In this document: piece by piece, positions 54,111 through 61,683 of the stretch
How positions within the stretch are numbered: position 1 is the stretch's first letter
Layout of the letters: every line of letters begins with the position of its first letter
Source: Halioglobus sp.
Lineage (GTDB): Bacteria > Pseudomonadota > Gammaproteobacteria > Pseudomonadales > Halieaceae
Length of the DNA stretch: 64,000 nucleotides
Assembly: GCA_002699145.1 (NCBI GenBank)
Contig: PABK01000006.1
Coordinates: forward strand, 1-64,000
Direction of reading: 5' to 3'
The notes under the pieces: generated by a model
What the model was told of the DNA's origin: nothing
The model's database searches: none
Seen by the model: only the letters and a program-made list of their open reading frames with translations
Translations under genes and position numbers: made by a program

Positions 54111-54138
54111 CTTGTTCAATCGAGGTACAGGGAAAACG

Positions 54139-55527
54139 ATGTTTGCATCCACACTGTTCGCCACCGCACGCCGCGGTTTCGCCATTCTGCTCGCCAGCGC
54201 CGCCGTCGTGGCGCAGCTCCCCACGGTCCAGGCCGACATCGGCGAGCCCGAGAAAGACGAGCTGAAGTTCGGCTTCATCAAGCTGACCGACATGGCGCCG
54301 CTGGCCGTGGCCTATGAGAACGGCTACTTCGAGGACGAGGGTCTCTACGTCACGCTGGAGTCCCAGGCCAACTGGAAAGTCCTGCTCGACGGCGTCATCG
54401 ACGGCCAGCTCGACGGCGCGCACATGCTCGCCGGCCAGCCCCTGGCCGCGACGATAGGCTTCGGCACCCAGGCGCACATCGTCACGCCGTTCTCCATGGA
54501 CCTGAACGGCAACGGCATCACCGTCTCCAACGCGATCTGGGAACAGATGAAGAAACACATCCCGCACGAGGGCGGCAAGCCGGTACACCCGATCAAGGCG
54601 GACTACCTCAAGCCGGTGGTGGACAAATATATCGAGCAGGGCAAGCCCTTCAACATGGGCATGGTGTTCCCGGTCTCCACGCACAACTACGAACTGCGCT
54701 ACTGGCTGGCCGCAGGCGGCATACACCCGGGCTACTACGCACCCCACAAGGGCGATATCTCCGGGCAGATCGACGCCCAGGCGTTGCTCTCGGTCACCCC
54801 GCCGCCGCAAATGCCCGCAACCCTGGAAGCGGGCACCATCTACGGCTACTGCGTGGGTGAGCCGTGGAACCAGCAGGCCGTGTTCAAGGGCATCGGCGTT
54901 CCGGTCATCACCGACTACGAGATCTGGAAGAACAACCCGGAGAAGGTCTTTGGCCTGACCCAGGAGTTCACCGAGAAGTACCCCAACACCACCGTGCGCA
55001 TCGTCAAGGCGCTGCTGCGCGCCGCGCAGTGGCTGGACGCCAACGACAACGCCAACCGTCCGGCCGCGGTGGAGATCCTGTCGCGCTCGGAGTACGTCGG
55101 CGCGGACTACGACGTGATCGCCAATTCCATGACCGGCACGTTCGAGTACGAAAAGGGCGACAAGCGTGAAGTGCCGGACTTCAACGTGTTCTTCCGCTAC
55201 TTCGCGACGTACCCCTACTACTCCGACGCCATCTGGTACCTGACGCAGATGCGCCGCTGGGGGCAGATCGCCGAACCCAGGGACGACAGCTGGTACTTCG
55301 AAGTGGCCAAAAGCGTGTACCGCCCGGACATCTACCAGCAAGCCGCCGAGGCACTGATCGCCGAGGGCGAACTCGCGGCGCATGACTTCCCCGATTTCGC
55401 CAGCGAGACCGGCTTCCGCCCGCCGCAGAGCGAATTCATCGACGGCATGGTGTTCGACGGCAGCAAACCCAACGACTATCTCGCGCAGTTTCCCATCGGC
55501 CTGAAAGGCGCCGAGGTCGTCGAGTAA
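54139..55527 (+). CDS. nrtA: Nitrate ABC transporter, periplasmic nitrate-binding protein
   Basis: 462 residues. The N-terminal signal ([25 protein letters not shown]) has a twin arginine and RRGF, so Tat export is possible. The mature part is an NrtA-type binding protein: [83 protein letters not shown], and a long C-terminal domain. AGGG precedes the ATG at 54139; an in-frame ATG 48 bases earlier lies in the leader. First gene of the import and reduction operon; it is a paralogue of NasS. Confidence 0.95.
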   Translation: MFASTLFATARRGFAILLASAAVVAQLPTVQADIGEPEKDELKFGFIKLTDMAPLAVAYENGYFEDEGLYVTLESQANWKVLLDGVIDGQLDGAHMLAGQPLAATIGFGTQAHIVTPFSMDLNGNGITVSNAIWEQMKKHIPHEGGKPVHPIKADYLKPVVDKYIEQGKPFNMGMVFPVSTHNYELRYWLAAGGIHPGYYAPHKGDISGQIDAQALLSVTPPPQMPATLEAGTIYGYCVGEPWNQQAVFKGIGVPVITDYEIWKNNPEKVFGLTQEFTEKYPNTTVRIVKALLRAAQWLDANDNANRPAAVEILSRSEYVGADYDVIANSMTGTFEYEKGDKREVPDFNVFFRYFATYPYYSDAIWYLTQMRRWGQIAEPRDDSWYFEVAKSVYRPDIYQQAAEALIAEGELAAHDFPDFASETGFRPPQSEFIDGMVFDGSKPNDYLAQFPIGLKGAEVVE

Positions 55528-55567
55528 ACAGCGAACGTCGCAATCCTGAATCCCGGAGACCACTGAC

Positions 55568-56560
55568 ATGCCACAACCTGCCACTCTCACCGCGACCGAC
55601 GACCGCTTCGAGCGCATGATGAGCCGGCTGCGCTCGCCGGGCTTCACCGAAGCCCTGGTGCTGCCGGCGCTGGGCATCGCGCTGTTCCTGCTCGCCTGGC
55701 AGTTCGCCGCCAACCGTATCGACACCTCGCTGGGCCAGTTCCCCGGCCCGGTGCAGGTGTGGGAACAGATGGGCAACCTGGCGCAGGAACACCAGCGCGA
55801 GCGGGACAAGGCCGAGGCCTTCTACGAGCGCCAGGAGGCGCGCAACGCGAAGAAGCTCGCCGCGAATCCCGACGCCACGATCAAGTGGCGCGACTACACC
55901 GGCAAGGACACCTTCGTCGACCAGATCGGGACCAGCCTGTTGACCGTGGCCGCCGGCTTCATCATCGCCAGCGCCATCGCGGTGCCGCTGGGCATCCTGT
56001 GCGGGCTCAGCGGGCGCGCCTACAAGGCGATGAACCCGATCATCCAGATCTTTAAGCCGGTGTCCCCGCTGGCCTGGCTGCCGCTGGTCACCATGGTGGT
56101 GAGCGCCACCTATACCGGGGACGACCTGTTCTTCGAAAAATCATTTCTCAACTCGGCGATCACCGTGGCGCTGTGCTGTCTCTGGCCCACGCTGATCAAC
56201 ACCACTGTCGGCGTGGCGGGCATCGACCGCGACCTGGTCGACGTCAGCCGGGTCATGGCGCTGTCGCCGGCGGTGCACGTGCGCAAGATCGTGGTGCCGG
56301 CCGCCCTGCCCATGGTCTTCACCGGCCTGCGCCTGTCGCTGGCGACCGGCTGGATGGTGCTGATCGCCGCGGAAATGCTGGCGCAGAACCCGGGGCTGGG
56401 CAAATTCGTCTGGGACGAGTTCCAGAACGGCAGCTCGAACTCCCTGGGCCGCATCATGGTCGCCGTGGTGACCATCGGCGCCATTGGCTTCGCACTGGAT
56501 CGCCTGATGCTGCTGGTACAGCGCCGGGCAAGTTGGGACAAGAGCGCGGTACTGCGCTGA
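55568..56560 (+). CDS. nrtB: Nitrate ABC transporter permease
   Basis: 330 residues with about six membrane helices and the ABC-permease signature VAGIDRDLVDVSRVMALSPAVHVRKIVVPAALPMVFTGLRLSLATGWMVLIAAEM. It includes the charged, coiled periplasmic insert (QEHQRERDKAEAFYERQEARNAKKL) seen in NrtB. GGAGA lies before the ATG. It pairs with NrtC. Confidence 0.95.
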   Translation: MPQPATLTATDDRFERMMSRLRSPGFTEALVLPALGIALFLLAWQFAANRIDTSLGQFPGPVQVWEQMGNLAQEHQRERDKAEAFYERQEARNAKKLAANPDATIKWRDYTGKDTFVDQIGTSLLTVAAGFIIASAIAVPLGILCGLSGRAYKAMNPIIQIFKPVSPLAWLPLVTMVVSATYTGDDLFFEKSFLNSAITVALCCLWPTLINTTVGVAGIDRDLVDVSRVMALSPAVHVRKIVVPAALPMVFTGLRLSLATGWMVLIAAEMLAQNPGLGKFVWDEFQNGSSNSLGRIMVAVVTIGAIGFALDRLMLLVQRRASWDKSAVLR

Positions 56561-56571
56561 GGAGAGACACC

Positions 56572-57483
56572 ATGACTGCTACCTATCTCGACATCTCCGA
56601 CGTGGGCATCGAGTTCGACACCGGTGGAGAGAAGTTCCGCGCCCTGCAACACGTCAACCTGAAGATGCGCAAGGGCGAGTTCGTCTCGCTGATCGGACAC
56701 TCCGGCTGCGGCAAGTCGACCCTGCTCAACATCGTCGCGGGACTGCTGCGCGCCACCGAGGGCGGTATCGTCCTCGAAGGCAGGGAGGTCGTCGACCCCG
56801 GTCCGCAACGCGCGGTGGTGTTCCAGAACCACGCCCTCATGCCCTGGCTGAGCGTCTACGACAACGTCGCCCTGGCGGTGGACCAGGTGTTCAAGCGCGA
56901 CAAGACGCGCGCCGAACGCCGCGAATGGATCGAGCACAACCTGGCCCTGGTCAACATGGAGCACGCCATGCACAAGCTGCCCGGCGAAATCTCCGGCGGC
57001 ATGAAGCAGCGCGTCGGCATTGCCCGGGGCCTGGCCATGCAACCCAAGGTACTGTTGCTGGACGAGCCCTTCGGCGCCCTGGACGCGCTCACCCGCGCCC
57101 AGTTGCAGGACTCGCTCATGGATATCCAGGCGGAACTGGGCAACACGGTGATGATGATCACCCACGACGTGGACGAGGCGGTCCTGCTGTCGGACCGCAT
57201 CGTCATGATGAGCAACGGCCCCGCCGCGACCATCGGCGACATCCTCGAGGTCGACCTGGCGCGGCCGCGCGACCGCCTGGAACTGGCGGAGGACCCGGTC
57301 TTTGTGCACCTGCGCCAGCAGGTGCTGGAATTCCTCTACGCCAAGCACGGGCACGTCAAGCGCGACGCCCCGCGAGCACCGGCCGCCGGGCAGGCGGATG
57401 TGCAGGCAGGGCCCGCGGCGCAACTGGAACCGCTGCCGACGGCCGCGGACGGCAAGCGCGGCCCGGACACGGTCGCCGCCTGA
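56572..57483 (+). CDS. nrtC: Nitrate ABC transporter ATP-binding protein
   Basis: 303 residues. Walker A GHSGCGKST (about residue 43), the Q-loop FQNHALMPWLSVYDNV, the signature ISGGMKQRVGIARGLAMQP, Walker B VLLLDEPFGALDALTR and a switch His (MMITHDVDEAV). The protein has the plain ATPase size plus a short Ala/Pro-rich tail, so it resembles NrtD/NasD and not the long cyanobacterial NrtC with a fused binding domain. The ATG at 56572 follows GGAGAGACACC, 11 bases after nrtB. Confidence 0.93.
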   Translation: MTATYLDISDVGIEFDTGGEKFRALQHVNLKMRKGEFVSLIGHSGCGKSTLLNIVAGLLRATEGGIVLEGREVVDPGPQRAVVFQNHALMPWLSVYDNVALAVDQVFKRDKTRAERREWIEHNLALVNMEHAMHKLPGEISGGMKQRVGIARGLAMQPKVLLLDEPFGALDALTRAQLQDSLMDIQAELGNTVMMITHDVDEAVLLSDRIVMMSNGPAATIGDILEVDLARPRDRLELAEDPVFVHLRQQVLEFLYAKHGHVKRDAPRAPAAGQADVQAGPAAQLEPLPTAADGKRGPDTVAA

Positions 57484-57495
57484 GCGCGCTGCACG

Positions 57496-58779
57496 ATGGC
57501 TGCAACGCAGACAAGAGAGCTCCTGGTGGTGGGCGCCGGCATGGGCACCGCCTACCTGCTGCAAGAACTGGCGCGGCTGCCCCACGACTGGTCGATCACG
57601 GTCATCGGTGAGGAAGCCCGGCCCTGTTACAACCGCGTGCTGCTGTCCAGCCTGCTCGCCGGTGAGTTGGCCGCGGCTGACCTGGACATGCTGCCGGCGG
57701 ATTGCGCGGCGCGGTTCCACAGCGGCGTGCGGGCCACCGCGCTGGATACACGGGCGCGACAGGTGCACTGCGATGACGGCGTGGCCAGGCACTACGACGC
57801 ACTGGTCATCGCCACCGGCGCGCGGGTGGCGCTACCGCCCATCGATACACTGCGCGCGGCGGACAACATCCACGTGGTGCGCACGCTGGCCGATGTGGAT
57901 GCGCTGCGTACGCTGTCGTCGCAGCGCGGCGCGCGCGCCGTGGTGCTCGGCGGCGGCCTGCTCGGGCTGGAGGCCGCCCACGGGCTGAACAGTCTCGGCT
58001 TCTCCACCGCGGTGCTGCACCGCAACCCCACGCTGATGAACCGCCAGCTCGACCGCGAGGGCGGACAGTACCTGCAGCGCATCCTCGAGGGGCGTGGACT
58101 GGGCATACGCACCGGCGTCACACCGGCGGCGCTCGACTACAGCCGCGACGGGCGGCTCCGCGGCCTGCGCCTGGAGGACGGCGGCAGGATCGACTGCGAC
58201 CTGCTGGTACTGGCCACGGGCATCGTGCCCAACAAGGACCTCGCGGCACAGCCGGCGCTGCGCAGCGAGCGGGGCATCCTGGTCGACGAGCAGCTGCGCA
58301 CCTCGGTGCAGGACGTCTACGCCCTGGGCGAATGCTGCCAGTACGGCGAGCACACCTTCGGCCTGGTGGCGCCGGTGCGCGAGCAGGCGGCCGTGCTGGC
58401 GCGCGCGCTCTGCGGCGTCCGCAGCGGAGGCTTCAGCCCCTCCGACTGGCCGGTGCAACTGAAAATATCCGGGGTCGACATCTTCCGCGCCGGGCGGCTC
58501 GACCCCGGGGACGAACACATCGTCTTCAGGGCCCCGGCGCAGGGGGTTTACCGCCGCCTGGCCATTGCCGACAACCGGCTCGTGGGGACCCTGCTGGTCG
58601 GCGACGGCGCCGGCAGCAGCTGGTACGCACAGCTCATCCGCGAGGGAAGCCCCATCGACGCCCTGCGCCAGGGGCTGATGTTCGGCCGCGATGTGGCCAC
58701 GGCCAGCGCCGCGGCGGGCAGCGCTGGCGACGCGCACACACGCACATCCGCAGAAATCATTGAGAGAGATACCGCATGA
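57496..58779 (+). CDS. FAD-dependent NAD(P)H oxidoreductase, probable electron donor to NasA or partner of NirB
   Basis: 427 residues similar to the N-terminal FAD/NAD module of NirB but lacking iron-sulphur and siroheme domains. It contains VVGAGMGTAYLLQELARL, ARPCYNRVLLSSLLAGE, VVLGGGLLGLEAAHGLNSLG, ATGIVPNKDLA and VQDVYALGECCQYGEHTFGLVAPVREQA. It fits NasB/NasC-type proteins that carry electrons from NADH to assimilatory nitrate reductase. It overlaps nirB by four bases (ATGA). Confidence 0.82.
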   Translation: MAATQTRELLVVGAGMGTAYLLQELARLPHDWSITVIGEEARPCYNRVLLSSLLAGELAAADLDMLPADCAARFHSGVRATALDTRARQVHCDDGVARHYDALVIATGARVALPPIDTLRAADNIHVVRTLADVDALRTLSSQRGARAVVLGGGLLGLEAAHGLNSLGFSTAVLHRNPTLMNRQLDREGGQYLQRILEGRGLGIRTGVTPAALDYSRDGRLRGLRLEDGGRIDCDLLVLATGIVPNKDLAAQPALRSERGILVDEQLRTSVQDVYALGECCQYGEHTFGLVAPVREQAAVLARALCGVRSGGFSPSDWPVQLKISGVDIFRAGRLDPGDEHIVFRAPAQGVYRRLAIADNRLVGTLLVGDGAGSSWYAQLIREGSPIDALRQGLMFGRDVATASAAAGSAGDAHTRTSAEIIERDTA

Positions 58780-61301
58780 GTGAACTAGATATCGTCGTGA
58801 TCGGCAACGGCATGGTCGGTCACCACTTCGTCAAGACGCTGGTGGAGAGCGGCGCCCCGGTGCGCATCACGGTCCTCGGTGAGGAGCCCCGCCCCGCCTA
58901 CGACCGCGTGCACCTGTCGGACGTGTTCGGCGGCAGCGCCCCGGAAGCGCTCGCGCTGACCGACCGTGAGACCTACGAATCCTGGGGCGTGCAGGCGCAC
59001 TTCGGCGAGCCGGTGAGCAGCATCGACACCGCGGGCAAGGCGGTGGTCACCAGCCTGGGGCGGCGCTTCAGCTACGACAAACTGGTCATGGCGACCGGCT
59101 CCTACCCTTTCGTGCCGCCGGTTCCGGGCCACGAGCACAAACGCTGCCTGACCTATCGCACCATCGACGACCTCGGCGAAATCCGCGCGCGGGCGAAGGA
59201 CAGCAGGGTCGGCGTGGTGGTCGGCGGCGGCCTGCTGGGACTGGAGTGCGCCAACGCGCTGAAAAACCTCGGGCTGGAGACCCACGTGGTGGAGTTCGCC
59301 CCGGGCCTGATGGGCGTACAACTCGATCCGGGTGGCTCCGGCATGCTGCGGCGCAAGATCGAGGCCCTGGACGTGCGCGTGCACACCGGCAAGAACACCA
59401 GCAACATCGGCGCGGGCGACAGCTGTGCGCTGAAAATGGAGTTTGCCGACGACACGGAGCTGCAAACCGACATGATCGTCTTCTCCGCCGGCATCCGCCC
59501 GCGCGACGAACTCGCGCGCGAGGCCGGCCTGGCGCTGGGCGAACGCGGCGGCATCGTGGTCAACAGCAGCCTGCAAACCAGCGACGCGGATATCTACGCC
59601 ATCGGCGAGTGTGCGCTCTACGAAGGGCGCATCTACGGGCTGGTGGCGCCGGGCTACCGCATGGCCGAGGCGGTGGCGCAGCAGATCGCGGGTAGCGAGG
59701 GGGCGTTCACCGGCGCCGACATGAGCACCAAGCTGAAACTGCTGGGCGTGGACGTCGGTTCCATCGGCGACGCCCACGGACGCAGCCCCGGCGCCATCTC
59801 CTTTGTCTTCAGCGATGAGCGCAAGGAAGTGTACAAGCGCATCGTGACCAGCGCCGACGCCAAACACCTGCTGGGCGCCGTACTGGTGGGCGACTGCGGC
59901 GAGTACGACAGCCTGCTGCAGTATCACCTCAATGATATCGAGCTGCCCGCAGAGCCCGAGGCGTTGATCGCGCCGGCCATGGGCGACGCACCGGTACTGG
60001 GCGTGGCGGCGCTGCCGGCCACGGCCACGGTCTGCTCCTGCCACAACGTCACCAAGGGAGACATCGTCAGCGCGCTCGACCAGGGCTGTTGCGACCTCGC
60101 CGGCGTCAAGAGTGCAACCGCCGCGAGCACGGGCTGCGGCGGCTGCGCGGCGATGCTGAAGAACCTGGTGGAAGATGAACTGGCCGCGCGTGGCGTGGTG
60201 GTGGACAAGAGCCTCTGCGAACACTTTCCCTACACGCGCCAGGAGCTGTACCACCTGGTGCGGGTGGGCGAGCTGAAATCCTTCGACGCACTGCTTGCCG
60301 CCCACGGCCGTGGCAGCGGTTGTGATATCTGCAAGCCCGCGGTGGCGTCGATCCTCGCCTCGCTGTGGAACGACCATGTTCTCGATGCCGCACACGCGAC
60401 GCTGCAGGACACCAACGACCGCTTCCTGGCCAACATGCAGAAGGACGGCACCTACTCCATCGTACCGCGCGTCGCCGGCGGCGAGATCACCCCCGACAAA
60501 CTGGTGGTGCTGGGCGAGGTGGCGAAAAAGTACGACCTGTACACCAAGATCACGGGCGGTCAGCGCATCGACCTGTTCGGTGCGCGTGTGGAGCAGTTGC
60601 CGCTGATCTGGCGCGAACTGGTCGACGCCGGCTTCGAGACCGGCCACGCCTACGGCAAGGCCCTGCGCACGGTGAAGTCCTGCGTCGGCAGCACCTGGTG
60701 CCGCTACGGCGTGCAGGACAGTGTCGGCATGGCCATCCTCATCGAAAACCGCTACAAGGGCCTGCGCGCCCCACACAAGCTCAAGTCCGCCGTGTCCGGT
60801 TGCACGCGCGAGTGCGCGGAGGCGCAGTCCAAGGATTTCGGCGTGATCGCCACGGAGCACGGCTGGAACCTCTACGTCTGCGGCAACGGCGGCATGAAAC
60901 CGCGCCACGCGGACCTGTTCGCCACCGACCTGGACGACGCGACACTGATTCGCTACATCGACCGCTTCCTGATGTTCTACGTGCGCACGGCCGATCGCCT
61001 GCAGCGCACCTCCACCTGGATGGACAATCTCGAGGGCGGCATCGACTACCTGCGCGAGGTGGTGATCGAGGACTCCCTGGGTATCGGCGCGGAACTGGAG
61101 GCGCAGATGGCGCACGTCATCGACAGCTACCAGTGCGAGTGGAAAACCACCATCGACGACCCGCAGAAAGCCAGGCGCTTCCGCAGCTTCGTCAACTCCG
61201 AGGAGCAGGACAACACGGTGACGTTCGTCACCGAACGCGAGCAGAAACGGCCGGGGCGCAAGGTGAAAGCGCAGGCGCAACGGATCGCGGTGGGTGAATA
61301 G
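58776..61301 (+). CDS. nirB: Assimilatory nitrite reductase [NAD(P)H], large subunit
   Basis: 841 residues reducing nitrite to ammonium. Domains in order: FAD/NAD(P) reductase (1-400, VIGNGMVGHHFV and VVVGGGLLGLECANAL), a BFD-like [2Fe-2S] domain near 420-475 (CSCHNVTKGDIVSALDQGCCDLAGVKSATAASTGCGGC), and the nitrite/sulphite-reductase ferredoxin-like and siroheme domains (560-841). The siroheme-[4Fe-4S] cysteines are visible as CVGSTWC and CTREC. E. coli NirB is 847 residues. A 36-base gap precedes nirD. Confidence 0.97.
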   Translation: MSELDIVVIGNGMVGHHFVKTLVESGAPVRITVLGEEPRPAYDRVHLSDVFGGSAPEALALTDRETYESWGVQAHFGEPVSSIDTAGKAVVTSLGRRFSYDKLVMATGSYPFVPPVPGHEHKRCLTYRTIDDLGEIRARAKDSRVGVVVGGGLLGLECANALKNLGLETHVVEFAPGLMGVQLDPGGSGMLRRKIEALDVRVHTGKNTSNIGAGDSCALKMEFADDTELQTDMIVFSAGIRPRDELAREAGLALGERGGIVVNSSLQTSDADIYAIGECALYEGRIYGLVAPGYRMAEAVAQQIAGSEGAFTGADMSTKLKLLGVDVGSIGDAHGRSPGAISFVFSDERKEVYKRIVTSADAKHLLGAVLVGDCGEYDSLLQYHLNDIELPAEPEALIAPAMGDAPVLGVAALPATATVCSCHNVTKGDIVSALDQGCCDLAGVKSATAASTGCGGCAAMLKNLVEDELAARGVVVDKSLCEHFPYTRQELYHLVRVGELKSFDALLAAHGRGSGCDICKPAVASILASLWNDHVLDAAHATLQDTNDRFLANMQKDGTYSIVPRVAGGEITPDKLVVLGEVAKKYDLYTKITGGQRIDLFGARVEQLPLIWRELVDAGFETGHAYGKALRTVKSCVGSTWCRYGVQDSVGMAILIENRYKGLRAPHKLKSAVSGCTRECAEAQSKDFGVIATEHGWNLYVCGNGGMKPRHADLFATDLDDATLIRYIDRFLMFYVRTADRLQRTSTWMDNLEGGIDYLREVVIEDSLGIGAELEAQMAHVIDSYQCEWKTTIDDPQKARRFRSFVNSEEQDNTVTFVTEREQKRPGRKVKAQAQRIAVGE

Positions 61302-61337
61302 CCGCGAGGCTGCACGGATCCAGAAGGAGAAACAAGC

Positions 61338-61682
61338 ATGACCGCAGTAACCCAACCTGACTGGCAGGCGATCTGCCAGCGCGACGATCTGGTCGCCGGC
61401 GGCGGCGTCTGCGCGCTGCTGGGGCAGGAACACGTCGCATTGTTCTACCTGCCGGCACAGGAACGCTCGCTGTACGCCCTGGGCAACTACGACCCCATCG
61501 GTTGCGCCAGCGTGCTGTCGCGGGGCATCGTCGGCAGCATCGGCGAGCGCCTGGTGGTCGCCTCGCCACTGTACAAACAGCATTTCGATCTCGTCACCGG
61601 CGAATGCTTGGAGGAGGCCTCCGCGGCGGTCCCCGTGTACGAGGTGCGACTGGACGGTGACAGCGTGCTGATCCGGGGTTGA
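61338..61682 (+). CDS. nirD: Nitrite reductase small subunit NirD
   Basis: 114 residues with a Rieske-like fold (WQAICQRDDLVAGGGVCALLGQEHVALFYL, LYALGNYDPIGCASVLSRGIVGSIGERLVVASPLYKQHFDLVTGECLEE). As is normal for NirD, the Cys/His pairs that would bind a Rieske cluster are absent. The stop is one base before the nasA ATG. Confidence 0.95.
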   Translation: MTAVTQPDWQAICQRDDLVAGGGVCALLGQEHVALFYLPAQERSLYALGNYDPIGCASVLSRGIVGSIGERLVVASPLYKQHFDLVTGECLEEASAAVPVYEVRLDGDSVLIRG

Positions 61683-61683
61683 T

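Noticed and set aside
54015-54130. Outer stem GTACCTCG/CGAGGTAC as part of the nrtA leader RNA
   Set aside because: The left arm (54015-54022) lies before the predicted transcription start at 54024, so it would not be in the RNA if that start is right.
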